Positions 35,798-44,461 of a DNA stretch of 64,000 nt are shown one piece after another; the first letter of the stretch is position 1; every line of letters starts with the position of its first letter. Source of the stretch: Modicisalibacter sp049808615 (GTDB taxonomy: Bacteria; Pseudomonadota; Gammaproteobacteria; Pseudomonadales; Halomonadaceae); NCBI RefSeq assembly GCF_049808615.1, contig NZ_JBNCAN010000003.1, positions 124,001-188,000 of the forward strand, given 5' to 3'. The position numbers and the translations under genes were made by a program. The notes beneath the pieces are model-generated. The model had not been told where the DNA came from, ran no database searches, and was given only the letters and a program-made list of their open reading frames with translations.

Positions 35798-37080
35798 CAG
35801 CGCCTTTGGACCTGGCCGGTATCGGTATCGGCCCCTTCAACCTGAGTATCGCCACGCTACTGGATAGTCCGCCCCACACCAACAAACCGAGGCTAAAGGC
35901 ACGCTTTTTCGATCGCAAACCGGACTTCGACTGGCATCCCGGCATGTTGCTGCCCGGTGCGCGCCTGCAGACCTCCTTTCTCAAGGATCTGGTGACTGCT
36001 GTCGCGCCGCAAAGCCCTTACAGCATCCTGCAGTTCCTGGTCAGCCAACGACGCTTCTATCAGTTTCTGGCGGCGGAGCTACCCGCTATCAGCCGAGCAG
36101 AATACGGTCACTATCTGAGTTGGGCGGCGGATCAGCTTGATAGCCTGAAATTCGATAGCCAGCTCGAAACCGTGGATTTCGATGGCCACTACTTTCAATT
36201 GCATTTTTCCGATGGACGCCAGCCGATCGCAGCCCGCCATCTATGCCTGGGCACCGGTAAACCGCCCTGGGTGCCGAACTGCTGCCGCCCTCACTTAAGC
36301 TCGAACTGCTTTCACGCCATCGGCATCGCCAATCGGCAATTGGACCTGAGTGGCAAACGGGTGGCGATCATCGGTGGCGGTCAATCCGGTGCGGAAGTCC
36401 TGCAGGCCATCCTTGACAATCACTGGGGACGATCCGCCCAGGTCAACTGGCTTTCCAGGCGCAGCAATTTCGCGCCACTGGATGAAACGCCCTTCACCAA
36501 CGAATACTTCACGCCTCAATACATCGACGCCTTCTTCGATCTGCCTGGTTCGATCAAGCAACGAGTCGTCGATGAGCAGAAAATGGCCTCCGACGGCATT
36601 TCGCCGGACACCCTGAAGGCGATCTATCAGCGTCTCTACGAAGGCCAGATACAGGGCAACTTTCCCCCCGTGCGGCTGATGCCCGGGCGCGAACTCTACA
36701 ATCTGAAATATGAAGATGGACGCCATCAGCTCCACTTTCGTAATCGTCTGGACGGCGCTCATCAGCAGTGCGACGCGGAGGTGGTCATCCTGGCCACCGG
36801 TTTCAGTCAGCAGCTACCAGCCTATCTCGGCCCCTTGCGGGAGCAGCTGACCCTTGATGAGCATGGCCAACTGATCCTCGATCGGCACTTTCAAGCCCAA
36901 TGGCAGGGCCAAGCCACCAATCGCATCTACGCGGTCAACGCCGGGCGTTTCAGCCACGGTATCGCCGAATCGCAGATGAGCCTGATGTGCTGGCGCTCCG
37001 CCACCATCATCAACCATCTGGCCGGCGAGGACATATTCGATACCGGCCAGGGCACGGGCATGGTGGATTGGCGTAGTTGA
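35794..37080 (+). CDS. iucD: L-lysine N6-monooxygenase, IucD-like
   Basis: FAD/NADPH-dependent hydroxylase of 428 residues that makes N6-hydroxylysine, the first step of the siderophore pathway. It shows the FAD motif GIGIGPFNLSIATLL near 10, the early block DFDWHPGMLLPGARLQTSFL near 47-66, the NADPH motif IIGGGQSGAEV near 192 and the end motif ILATGFS near 331. Last gene of the overlapping iuc set. No outer-membrane receptor (iutA) or exporter follows, so these must lie elsewhere. Confidence 0.9.
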   Translation: MTAPLDLAGIGIGPFNLSIATLLDSPPHTNKPRLKARFFDRKPDFDWHPGMLLPGARLQTSFLKDLVTAVAPQSPYSILQFLVSQRRFYQFLAAELPAISRAEYGHYLSWAADQLDSLKFDSQLETVDFDGHYFQLHFSDGRQPIAARHLCLGTGKPPWVPNCCRPHLSSNCFHAIGIANRQLDLSGKRVAIIGGGQSGAEVLQAILDNHWGRSAQVNWLSRRSNFAPLDETPFTNEYFTPQYIDAFFDLPGSIKQRVVDEQKMASDGISPDTLKAIYQRLYEGQIQGNFPPVRLMPGRELYNLKYEDGRHQLHFRNRLDGAHQQCDAEVVILATGFSQQLPAYLGPLREQLTLDEHGQLILDRHFQAQWQGQATNRIYAVNAGRFSHGIAESQMSLMCWRSATIINHLAGEDIFDTGQGTGMVDWRS

Positions 37081-37096
37081 GTAAAGTGGCAGTTGA

Positions 37097-39100
37097 TCAA
37101 CAGAAATAGCGAGGGATCGTTTTCTCCCAGCTATTGCGATAGATCTCCTTGCCTTCTTCATAGGCCTGCAGACTGTTGACCACGTAGAAATTTTCCGTAT
37201 CGCAGCTCATGCGGCTCTGGGTATCCACGTGAATACTGATATCCGCATCGCTCAGGTCGACTTCCCAGGTCGACTCCGTCATGGCGCTCAGCGGCTCGTT
37301 TTCGCGAATGCGCCAGACATTGTGATTCTTGGTGCCGTAGGTGATGCCATTGTGGTCCAGCATGCGCAACCCCTCATCGGAAAAGTCATCCAGCAGCCAC
37401 TCCCGGGTGGTCAGAGACTTGATGACGCGACGGGTGCGGCTGCCTTCGCGCAGGACCGTCTTGGCTAGCGGCTTGGCGGTTTCCGCCCGGGTGAAAGGCA
37501 GTTCGGTGAGCACCGGCTCCGCGGTCTGGGGCACCCTCACCTGGCTACGATCCAGATCAACCTGAAGTTTCGCTACTGCCGTGGATGGCCATACCTGTGG
37601 CCAATAGGTCGGGCTCAGGCTGATTTCCAGCCGGTGGCCCACGGGCAGCCGGTAGCCGACGACGTCCAGGCCGAACTCGACGTCGAACCATTCATCGACC
37701 GGCAGCGCTTTCGGCTCGGCATGGGAATGCCGATGAGTCAGGTTGAACTGGCCCGCGGTGATATAGGTTTTTTCACCCTCTGGTGACACATCCGTCAGGC
37801 GCGCATGCACGTTGCCGGTGGGTTGATCGCTCCTCAGCCGCAGCTTGACCCGCGTCTTGCCGAGCATGTTGAGCGGTTTTTCTGTCGCCGGTAGCGTCCA
37901 GCTGGTGGCCAGGGCGTTGTCGATGGTCTGATCGTCCGGCAGGTCGCCTTCCTGGCCGAAGGGGCAGAACACGCCGGAATACAGGCCGTGATGCTGACGG
38001 TTGGCAAGCGTCTGCTGCCCGGAAAATGCCTCCAGCACATCCAAGTCCGAGATATCCGTGGCCAGCAGATCCACCCACTGGCCCGGCCGGTAATCGTAGG
38101 TCGTCTGCGGAGGCACGCTGTCCTGCAGGTAAACGACGAAGCTGTCTTCGTGGGGCTCAATCGTGGCATCCGTGGCCAGCCAGCGGTCGAACCAGCTGAC
38201 GCACTCCTGCAGGTAGCCGATCTGTGGCCCGGGTATCGCCAGGTCGGGAAACTCATGGGCCCAGGGGCCGACGATGGCCCGCTTGGGCACGTCGAGGTTG
38301 TCCATCAATCGGAACACCGCATCGGTGTAGCCGTCCGCCCAGCCGCTCATGGTCAGCACCGGAATGCGAATGGCACTGTAATTCTCGCAGATCGAGCCCT
38401 GACGCCAGTAGTCGTCTCGAGTCTGGTGCTCGAGCCAGGTCTCCACGAAAGGCGGCGTCTTTTCCAGCCGCTCCAGCCACATCTCGCGCCACCTGTCGCC
38501 GACGAAGCGCGGGAAGGGCGGGCGGGCGTTGTAGGCGAACATGGTGGACGCCCACCACAGCATGTCCGAGCCCATCAGGGTACCGCCACGATAGTGAACG
38601 TCGTCGGCGTAGCGATCGTCCGTGGAGCACAGCGTGACGATGGTCTTCAGCGCCGGATGCTGATGAGCTGCCATCTGCAGGCCGTTGAAGCCGCCCCAAG
38701 ACTTGCCAATCATGGCGATATTGCCCGCGGACCATGTCTGCGCGGCGATCCAGTCGAACACTTCCAGACAATCCTGCTGCTCCTGGCGCGGATATTCATC
38801 CTCGATGATGCCGCCCGAATCGCCGGTACCGCGAATATCCACCCGCACCCCCGCATAACCGCAGCCGGCGAAATAGCCGAGACGGATTTCATCACGCAGA
38901 GCAGTGAACTCATCCTTACGATAGGGCAGATACTCAAGGATCACGCCCCGCGCCATGGCAAGACCCTCGGGCAGCCACAGCTTGGCGGAAAGCACGGTGC
39001 CATCGGTCAACGGTATGGGCGCATGCTCGATGGTTCTGACCGCATAAGGCAGGTCCGTGCGTTCGTGAATCTTGCTGTAGTCGACGTCGAAGACACCCAT
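37097..39100 (-). CDS. CocE/NonD-family serine hydrolase
   Basis: Cytoplasmic alpha/beta hydrolase of 667 residues related to cocaine esterase and X-Pro dipeptidyl-peptidases. The nucleophile Ser is in GKSWGGFNG near 137-145; the fold continues with SGWADGYTDAVFRL and the His-bearing GPWAHEFPD, then a C-terminal jelly-roll domain (about 370-560). The start overlaps the stop of the BCCT gene by one base (TAATG), so carrier and hydrolase are coupled. A reasonable guess is hydrolysis of an ester or amide of a quaternary amine brought in by that carrier. The substrate cannot be read from the sequence. Confidence 0.88.
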   Translation of the reverse strand: MGVFDVDYSKIHERTDLPYAVRTIEHAPIPLTDGTVLSAKLWLPEGLAMARGVILEYLPYRKDEFTALRDEIRLGYFAGCGYAGVRVDIRGTGDSGGIIEDEYPRQEQQDCLEVFDWIAAQTWSAGNIAMIGKSWGGFNGLQMAAHQHPALKTIVTLCSTDDRYADDVHYRGGTLMGSDMLWWASTMFAYNARPPFPRFVGDRWREMWLERLEKTPPFVETWLEHQTRDDYWRQGSICENYSAIRIPVLTMSGWADGYTDAVFRLMDNLDVPKRAIVGPWAHEFPDLAIPGPQIGYLQECVSWFDRWLATDATIEPHEDSFVVYLQDSVPPQTTYDYRPGQWVDLLATDISDLDVLEAFSGQQTLANRQHHGLYSGVFCPFGQEGDLPDDQTIDNALATSWTLPATEKPLNMLGKTRVKLRLRSDQPTGNVHARLTDVSPEGEKTYITAGQFNLTHRHSHAEPKALPVDEWFDVEFGLDVVGYRLPVGHRLEISLSPTYWPQVWPSTAVAKLQVDLDRSQVRVPQTAEPVLTELPFTRAETAKPLAKTVLREGSRTRRVIKSLTTREWLLDDFSDEGLRMLDHNGITYGTKNHNVWRIRENEPLSAMTESTWEVDLSDADISIHVDTQSRMSCDTENFYVVNSLQAYEEGKEIYRNSWEKTIPRYFC

Positions 39101-40623
39101 TACGTCTCTCCTTTTGGCCCGTGGTCCTGGCGCAGCCAGCAGACAATGGAAGCAATCAGCAGCAGATAGATTAACAGCACAGGCACCGCGACGATGACCG
39201 TGGAGGACTGCACCACCTTCAACCCTCCAATCAGCAGTAGGGAGATTGCCAGCACCGCCATGAGAACGCCCCAGGTAATGGTGTGCCAGGTGGCCGGCTC
39301 CTCGCCATCCTCTTCGCCGATCGAGGCGGTAGAGGCCAGTACGAAGGACGCCGAGTCAAGCGACGTGGCCAGGAAAATGAAGCCGAGAATGACGAAGAAG
39401 ATCACCACGATCTTGCTTAGGGGCAGGGTATTGAGCACGTTGATGATAGTCTGGGCATCGCCGTTCTCCGTCATGCTGCCCACTACGTCGAAAACATCGG
39501 TCAACTGCAGGTGCATGGCATAGCCGCCCATGACGGCGAAGTACAACCAGCCACCAAGGGTTCCCCAGGCAAGCATGTTGACGATTACGGACTTGATGGT
39601 GCGGCCCTTGGAAATGCGCGCCACGAACAGGCCAAGAAAGGGCGCGGTGCAGGCGAACCATACCCAGTAGAACACCGTCCAGCTTTGAGGAAAGCCGCCT
39701 TGGCGAATCGGGTCGGTATAAAAGCTCATACGCAGGAAGTTCTGTGCCATGCGTCCGAAGCTGTCCGTGAAATAGGACAGCAGGAAACTCGTGGGCCCAA
39801 CGAGTAGCACGAACACCGCCAGCGTTACCGCCAGATAAACGTTGAGGTTGCTCAGGTTGCTGATGCCCTTCTCCAGCCCCAGGGTGGCACTGGTCAGGTA
39901 GATAACCGACCAGATCAGGATGATGATGATGCTGAGCTGGGTGGACTGCTCAATGCCGAAGATATCGCCGATGCCGGCGGAGATCATCGGCACGCCGAGT
40001 CCTAGAGACGTGCCCAGCCCACCCACCAGTGACCAGATCACAAAGATATCGATGACCCGACCCAGCCAGCCATCAGCTGTAGCGCCCAGTACCCCCTTGC
40101 AGGCCTGGGAGATCTTCAGCGACTTATTGCCCTTGTTGTAGAGCGAGTAGGCGATCACGACGGTGGGTAGCGTGTAGATGCACCAGGCGGACACGCCCCA
40201 GTGGAAGAGCCCGTAGGTCAGCGCCCATTCCACCGCGGCATCGCTTTTGGCCTCCACCTGAAACGGCGGTCCCTGGTAGTAGTACATCGGCTCGATGATG
40301 GACCAGAACATGATGCTGGTGCCCATGCCGGCGCAGAATAGCATGGCGCCGTAGCTGAAGTTGCCGAATATCGGACGCTCGCCGTGCCCGCCGAAGCGAA
40401 TACTCCCGTAGCGCCCGAAGGCAAACCACAGCAGCGTGACGAAGATGCCGAAGGTCAAAAATTCGAAAACCCAGTCCATCTGATGGTTGATCAGGCTCAG
40501 GGCCTGGGTCATCAGGGGCGCCAGAGTCTGTTGAAAGCCGGCTAGTAACGCCGTGATCACCAGTAGTACGGCGATGGCGGGCCAGAAAACGTAAGGATCG
40601 AGTCTTGATCTTTTCCTGTGCAT
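39100..40623 (-). CDS. BCCT-family betaine/carnitine/choline transporter (1)
   Basis: Secondary transporter of 507 residues with 12 helices. The BCCT core shows the glycine stretch GMGTSIMFWSIIEP, the aromatic motif HWGVSAWCIY (equivalent to Trp189, Trp194 and Tyr197 of BetP) and FLGLFVARISKGRT. In the helix-8 box YWVWFACTAP, Phe and Thr replace two BetP tryptophans, so the ligand may not be glycine betaine itself. It is coupled to the CocE hydrolase gene. No long regulatory N- or C-terminal tail is present, so osmotic activation like that of BetP is less likely and a nutritional role more likely. Confidence 0.9.
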   Translation of the reverse strand: MHRKRSRLDPYVFWPAIAVLLVITALLAGFQQTLAPLMTQALSLINHQMDWVFEFLTFGIFVTLLWFAFGRYGSIRFGGHGERPIFGNFSYGAMLFCAGMGTSIMFWSIIEPMYYYQGPPFQVEAKSDAAVEWALTYGLFHWGVSAWCIYTLPTVVIAYSLYNKGNKSLKISQACKGVLGATADGWLGRVIDIFVIWSLVGGLGTSLGLGVPMISAGIGDIFGIEQSTQLSIIIILIWSVIYLTSATLGLEKGISNLSNLNVYLAVTLAVFVLLVGPTSFLLSYFTDSFGRMAQNFLRMSFYTDPIRQGGFPQSWTVFYWVWFACTAPFLGLFVARISKGRTIKSVIVNMLAWGTLGGWLYFAVMGGYAMHLQLTDVFDVVGSMTENGDAQTIINVLNTLPLSKIVVIFFVILGFIFLATSLDSASFVLASTASIGEEDGEEPATWHTITWGVLMAVLAISLLLIGGLKVVQSSTVIVAVPVLLIYLLLIASIVCWLRQDHGPKGET

Positions 40624-40841
40624 CGGACGTTCCCGAACGTTATTGTTGAAAGTGTACTGAAGCTGTCCATGATGAGCCTTGTCACCTCTCTAGCGGCGAA
40701 GCCAGTGAGTCGATCTGGTGTAGGCTGACGAACAATCATGGGCAACGTGTATACGGTCACGAAATCGCTTCACGACCGAGGCGGAAATGGTAATAGACCT
40801 TATCTTTCTCTACATCTTGTTTTTCTACAGGAATCGCTTAC

Positions 40842-41465
40842 GTGCTGGATCTTTCGAACATAACGGTCGTTGCGTTTGATCTGGACGGCACCCTGATCGA
40901 TTCGCGCCTGGACTTCCCCGCCATTCGCCAGGAGCTTGGCTTCCCCGAGGATGTCGGTCTGCTCGAGCACATCGCCACCCTGGAAGATAGCGACCAGGTC
41001 CAACACGCTCATCAAGTCGTCCATCGCCATGAAATGGCTGGGGCCGCCGCCGCCACCTGGATGCCCGGCGCCCGCGAATTGCTCGATAGCCTTCACGATG
41101 TCGGCCTGCATACGGCGATTCTCACCCGCAATACGCGTCAGGCGGTTGAGCTTGCCAAGCGCAACTTGGAAATTCCCATCGATCTGACCCTGACTCGGGA
41201 AGACTGCGCGCCCAAGCCAAGTCCGGACGGGCTGAAAAAGATCGCCAACCACTTCAGTGCCACGACACCACAGCTCATCTATGTGGGCGACTTCCTCTTT
41301 GACCTGCAAACCGCCAAGGCCGCCGGTGCGCTGGGTTGTTTATATCGCTACGGCGATAACCATCGCTTCACCGAGGATGCCGACCTGGTTGTCGATCATC
41401 TGAATGAACTTGCCTTCCTATTTCTACAAAACAGACTAGTGCTACACAAAAGGAAAAAATCATGA
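40842..41465 (+). CDS. HAD-superfamily phosphatase, phosphoglycolate phosphatase-like
   Basis: The 207 residues carry the HAD motifs: nucleophile and acid in FDLDGTLIDS (near 12-21), motif II TRNTRQ (near 101), Lys in CAPKPSPDG and motif IV YVGDFLFDLQTAKAAG (near 147-162). The cap is small and helical (subfamily IA). The start is GTG 40842 with CAGGAA upstream. The last four bases overlap the amphi-Trp gene (ATGA), so both are made together. A phosphorylated metabolite is the likely substrate; identity unknown. Confidence 0.88.
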   Translation: MLDLSNITVVAFDLDGTLIDSRLDFPAIRQELGFPEDVGLLEHIATLEDSDQVQHAHQVVHRHEMAGAAAATWMPGARELLDSLHDVGLHTAILTRNTRQAVELAKRNLEIPIDLTLTREDCAPKPSPDGLKKIANHFSATTPQLIYVGDFLFDLQTAKAAGALGCLYRYGDNHRFTEDADLVVDHLNELAFLFLQNRLVLHKRKKS

Positions 41466-41686
41466 GCAACAAGACAGATAGAGACATCGAGAAAAGCTAT
41501 CCCACGGCCGAATTTATCGCGAAGCTACGCCGTCTTGCGGACTGCCTCGAAAAGGGTGAGCAATTCGAAATCAGTATTGCCGGTGAAAGAATCTATGTCC
41601 CGGTGCGGGCGACCTACAGCATCGAGCATGAACGCGAAGACAATGAAGAAGAGATCGAGTTTCAAATAAAATGGACGAAGGAGTAA
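41462..41686 (+). CDS. Amphi-Trp domain protein
   Basis: Small 74-residue protein with alternating hydrophobic strands and the pattern FEISIAGERIYVP, then EIEFQIKWTKE, which marks the amphi-Trp family. Members are widespread, soluble and of unknown function. Coupled by a four-base overlap to the HAD phosphatase gene; AAAGGA lies before the ATG. A strong hairpin follows. Confidence 0.85.
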   Translation: MSNKTDRDIEKSYPTAEFIAKLRRLADCLEKGEQFEISIAGERIYVPVRATYSIEHEREDNEEEIEFQIKWTKE

Positions 41687-41718
41687 ACGGCGTAAAGATT
41701 CCAACGCTCCATTCGGCG

Positions 41719-41754
41719 AACATCACCGGGGCTCCATAGAGCCCCGGTGATGTT
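41719..41754. terminator. Bidirectional terminator hairpin between convergent genes
   Basis: Arms AACATCACCGGGGCT (41719-41733) and AGCCCCGGTGATGTT (41740-41754) pair perfectly over 15 bp with a 6-base loop. An outer GTAAAGA/TCTTTAC pair encloses it. It serves the amphi-Trp gene from the left and the symporter gene from the right. Confidence 0.8.
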
Positions 41755-41763
41755 ACAGCGTCT

Positions 41764-43218
41764 TTACACCACGGCTTTCTGATACGCCGTACGCTTGGTC
41801 ACCAGCGAGACGCCGACATAGCAGATCGAGGAAACGACGCAGCCGGTGAGCGGGCCGATCAGCCAACCCACGTCGGCGAACAACATCATGTAGCCGCTAG
41901 TGGCGAAGCCGGTGAGCATGGCAACGATCGCGCCCCAGGCCGAGCCTTGCCAGAAGGTTGAGATGAATACCGGGCCGATCAGGCTGGCCAGCAGCGTCCC
42001 GGTACCCAGGATACCCAGCCAGGAAAGCATGAAGGGCGGTGCGTAGAGCATCATCAGCAGCGCCACGACCCCCAGGACGACCACCGCAAAACGATTGATC
42101 CACAATACCAATGACGAACTCTTGAAGAGATTACTGAACAGCGCCAGGCGCAGATCGTGAGAAGTCGCCGAGGCTACGGTGTGCAATAGCGAATTGGCGG
42201 TAGACTTCATGGCGAACAGAATGAACAGCGTAATCAATCCTTCCAGCGCCGGCGGCATGAACTGCTCAAGATAGACTGGCATGGCGTTGTCCGGGTCCGT
42301 CAAACCAGGAACCTTCATGCGCACATAAAGCCCGACGATCGGCACCAGGCTCAGCAGCGCGCCAAAGAACGCCACGTAAACGCCCATCTTATGCAGCTTG
42401 ACGTCCGGCTTGAAGGCCAGAAAACGCACCGCCATGAAAGGCAATACCGCAGCGAACAGGAACGCATAGGGTAACACCAGAAATACCGCTGCGGGACTAT
42501 CGCCATAGTGCGCGCCGGTGGTGGGATTCAAAAGCTCCGGATCGATGGCGTTGAGCGCACTTTCCCACTCGCCCAGATTGACGCTGGTCATTATCTGCAC
42601 GATGATCAGCACTGCGGCGATCGCCATGCCACAGACCATCACCGTATCCGTCCAGGCCACCGCCGCAAGCCCGCCCAGCATGGTATAGATGATGATGACG
42701 CCGACCATCAGCAAGGCGCTATTGGTCAGTTCGATATCCAGCCAGTTGGCTCCCAGCAGCGCGACCGCCTTGATCTGACTGGTCAGAAACACCAGTAGCA
42801 GTATGATGGTGATGACCGCTGCCAGGCCCTGCACCGCTCGGCCTATGGTGCCGCCACCATGAATCTGAGCGATATACTCCGGAATGGTGTTGCTGCCCAT
42901 ATCCACCGCCTTGCGTTGCAGAAAGCTGGCGAAATAGAGCACCGCAATCATCATTGCCGGGGCGAAGAAGAAATTACCCAGCACCTCGACCGCCCCAAAC
43001 TGATAGGTGGCGCCGGGGGAACCCACGAAACCCCAGCCGCTGAAGCCGGTGGCGACGATGGTGCCGGCACCGACGAAGGCCCCCAGGGAGCGCCCTGCCA
43101 GCAAAAAACCGCCTTCGTCGCCTTTTTTCATCATGCGCGAAGAGAGAAAGCCTAGATAGATCATCAGTCCGAAGGTGATCAGCAAAAGGCCCCAGTTGAA
43201 TAGTTGATAGCCGTCCAT
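41764..43218 (-). CDS. Sodium:solute symporter (SSS family)
   Basis: Sodium-coupled transporter of 484 residues with 13 predicted helices. Family marks are FLLAGRSLGAFVGAGTIVATGFSGWGFVGSPG (broken unwound helix 1), YTMLGGLAAVAWTDTVMVCGM near 180-200, and KSTANSLLHTVAS in the Na2-site helix. Start taken at ATG 43218 with GAGGTGAT upstream; GTG 43227, overlapping the small partner gene, is possible. It lies beside a LysR gene and creatininase, so uptake of creatinine, creatine or a related solute is the best guess. SSS members of this kind usually have a small membrane partner, and one is present. Confidence 0.88.
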   Translation of the reverse strand: MDGYQLFNWGLLLITFGLMIYLGFLSSRMMKKGDEGGFLLAGRSLGAFVGAGTIVATGFSGWGFVGSPGATYQFGAVEVLGNFFFAPAMMIAVLYFASFLQRKAVDMGSNTIPEYIAQIHGGGTIGRAVQGLAAVITIILLLVFLTSQIKAVALLGANWLDIELTNSALLMVGVIIIYTMLGGLAAVAWTDTVMVCGMAIAAVLIIVQIMTSVNLGEWESALNAIDPELLNPTTGAHYGDSPAAVFLVLPYAFLFAAVLPFMAVRFLAFKPDVKLHKMGVYVAFFGALLSLVPIVGLYVRMKVPGLTDPDNAMPVYLEQFMPPALEGLITLFILFAMKSTANSLLHTVASATSHDLRLALFSNLFKSSSLVLWINRFAVVVLGVVALLMMLYAPPFMLSWLGILGTGTLLASLIGPVFISTFWQGSAWGAIVAMLTGFATSGYMMLFADVGWLIGPLTGCVVSSICYVGVSLVTKRTAYQKAVV

Positions 43219-43223
43219 CTTAA

Positions 43224-43343
43224 TCACCTCTTTTGCTGTTCTTGTTGCTTGCGCTTGAGTTCTCGGCGCACATAGGCGGCACCGGCATGCACTAGCATGT
43301 AGATGGTCAACACCAGGAAGGTGGACAATACCCAGGAATCCAT
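43224..43343 (-). CDS. 39-residue membrane partner of the sodium:solute symporter
   Basis: Short gene with one membrane helix (WVLSTFLVLTIYMLVHAGAA, residues 4-23) and a very basic tail RRELKRKQQEQQKR. It ends six bases before the ATG of the symporter. Tiny one- or two-helix proteins placed directly upstream are common for SSS carriers (YhdT with PanF, YjcH with ActP), so an accessory subunit is likely. No ribosome site of standard strength was verified beyond GAGGAT about ten bases before the ATG. Confidence 0.7.
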   Translation of the reverse strand: MDSWVLSTFLVLTIYMLVHAGAAYVRRELKRKQQEQQKR

Positions 43344-43511
43344 GACCGTATCCTCTTGTTCTTGAACTTGTTGAAACAGGAATGTCGTCGCTGCTCGGGA
43401 TAAGAAGTTCGCAGCGAATGCCGTTATAACAATTGACGTTATTTCAGCGAGTCAGAGGAGACCAATTTGTATGGCTAATGCCGGTATCATGCATGCCAAT
43501 AGGGGGGAGCA

Positions 43512-44396
43512 ATGAAGAACATACCAACCGATCTCTTGAGGACATTCGTCACGATCCAGGACCTAGGCGGCTTTACCAGCGCAGGTGAACTACTGGGGCG
43601 CTCGCAACCCGCCATCAGCCTGCAGGTCAAGAAGCTGGAGGAGATACTCGACACGCGACTTTTCCTGCGCGGCACTCACTTGGCTCTTACCGCCGACGGC
43701 GAATACCTCTACGAATCCGCGAAGAAGATGCTGGAAATCAATGACGAGATCATTCACAAGATAAAAGGCGAAGGTGTATCGGGGAAGGTGCGGCTCGGTA
43801 TCCCAAATGATTTCGAGCTGGCCTTCCTGCCCAGGGTGCTCAGAAGCTTCACCAAGACACACCCCAACGTATCCGTGGAGGTGGACTGTGATATCAGCAA
43901 AGCCATCCAGCAGCGCTATCAAAAGCATTTCTACGATATCGTACTGGTGATGGAACGGGTCAATGGCGACGAACATCGTGATCGGCGTGATTATCGCATC
44001 GAACCCCTGGAGTGGGTCATGGCGCATGACTACAAGCTCTCGCCTCAGGAAAGCATCCCCTTGATCACCTATCCCCAGGGATGTGTCTATCGCGCCATCA
44101 CCGAAGAGCTTCTTGCAGCGCACGCCAAGCCGCACAAGATGGTTTACACCAGTCCTAGCCTGCTGGGATTGCTATCGGCGGTGGAAGCGGGACTCGGTGT
44201 TACCGTCATGGCGCGCTCGACGATACCCAGTCAGTTGAAGAGCCTGGAGCACAGCGCGCAACTACCGAAACTGGGAAATGTCTGTATCGGTCTCTACTAC
44301 GAGAATGAGCGTTTGAGCGCCGCCGCGCACCGCGCCCTGGACTTCATTCGCGCGGGCATCGCCAATCTGGAGAAGAGCAGGTTCGAAACCTTGTGA
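43512..44396 (+). CDS. LysR-family regulator of the creatinine/symporter region
   Basis: The 294 residues show the LysR helix-turn-helix at 5-64 (FTSAGELLGRSQPAISLQVKKLEEILDTRLF) and an effector domain with a periplasmic-binding-protein fold (about 90-290). It is divergent from the symporter pair (168-base gap) and convergent with creatininase, so it likely regulates one or both in response to creatinine, creatine or a product (inference). A GGGGGGAG ribosome site precedes the ATG. Confidence 0.9.
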   Translation: MKNIPTDLLRTFVTIQDLGGFTSAGELLGRSQPAISLQVKKLEEILDTRLFLRGTHLALTADGEYLYESAKKMLEINDEIIHKIKGEGVSGKVRLGIPNDFELAFLPRVLRSFTKTHPNVSVEVDCDISKAIQQRYQKHFYDIVLVMERVNGDEHRDRRDYRIEPLEWVMAHDYKLSPQESIPLITYPQGCVYRAITEELLAAHAKPHKMVYTSPSLLGLLSAVEAGLGVTVMARSTIPSQLKSLEHSAQLPKLGNVCIGLYYENERLSAAAHRALDFIRAGIANLEKSRFETL

Positions 44397-44454
44397 TTGG
44401 CGATGCTGTATTCGCCATTGCTGCTGCAGCATCAATCAATGCATCGCCAATCAC
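44393..44454. terminator. 14-bp perfect inverted repeat between lysR and creatininase
   Basis: GTGATTGGCGATGC (44393-44406, containing the lysR stop) and GCATCGCCAATCAC (44441-44454) are exact reverse complements 34 bases apart, just past the end of the convergent creatininase gene. Acts plausibly as a shared end-of-transcript structure, though the loop is long and there is no T run. Confidence 0.5.
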
Positions 44455-44461
44455 GGCATCT

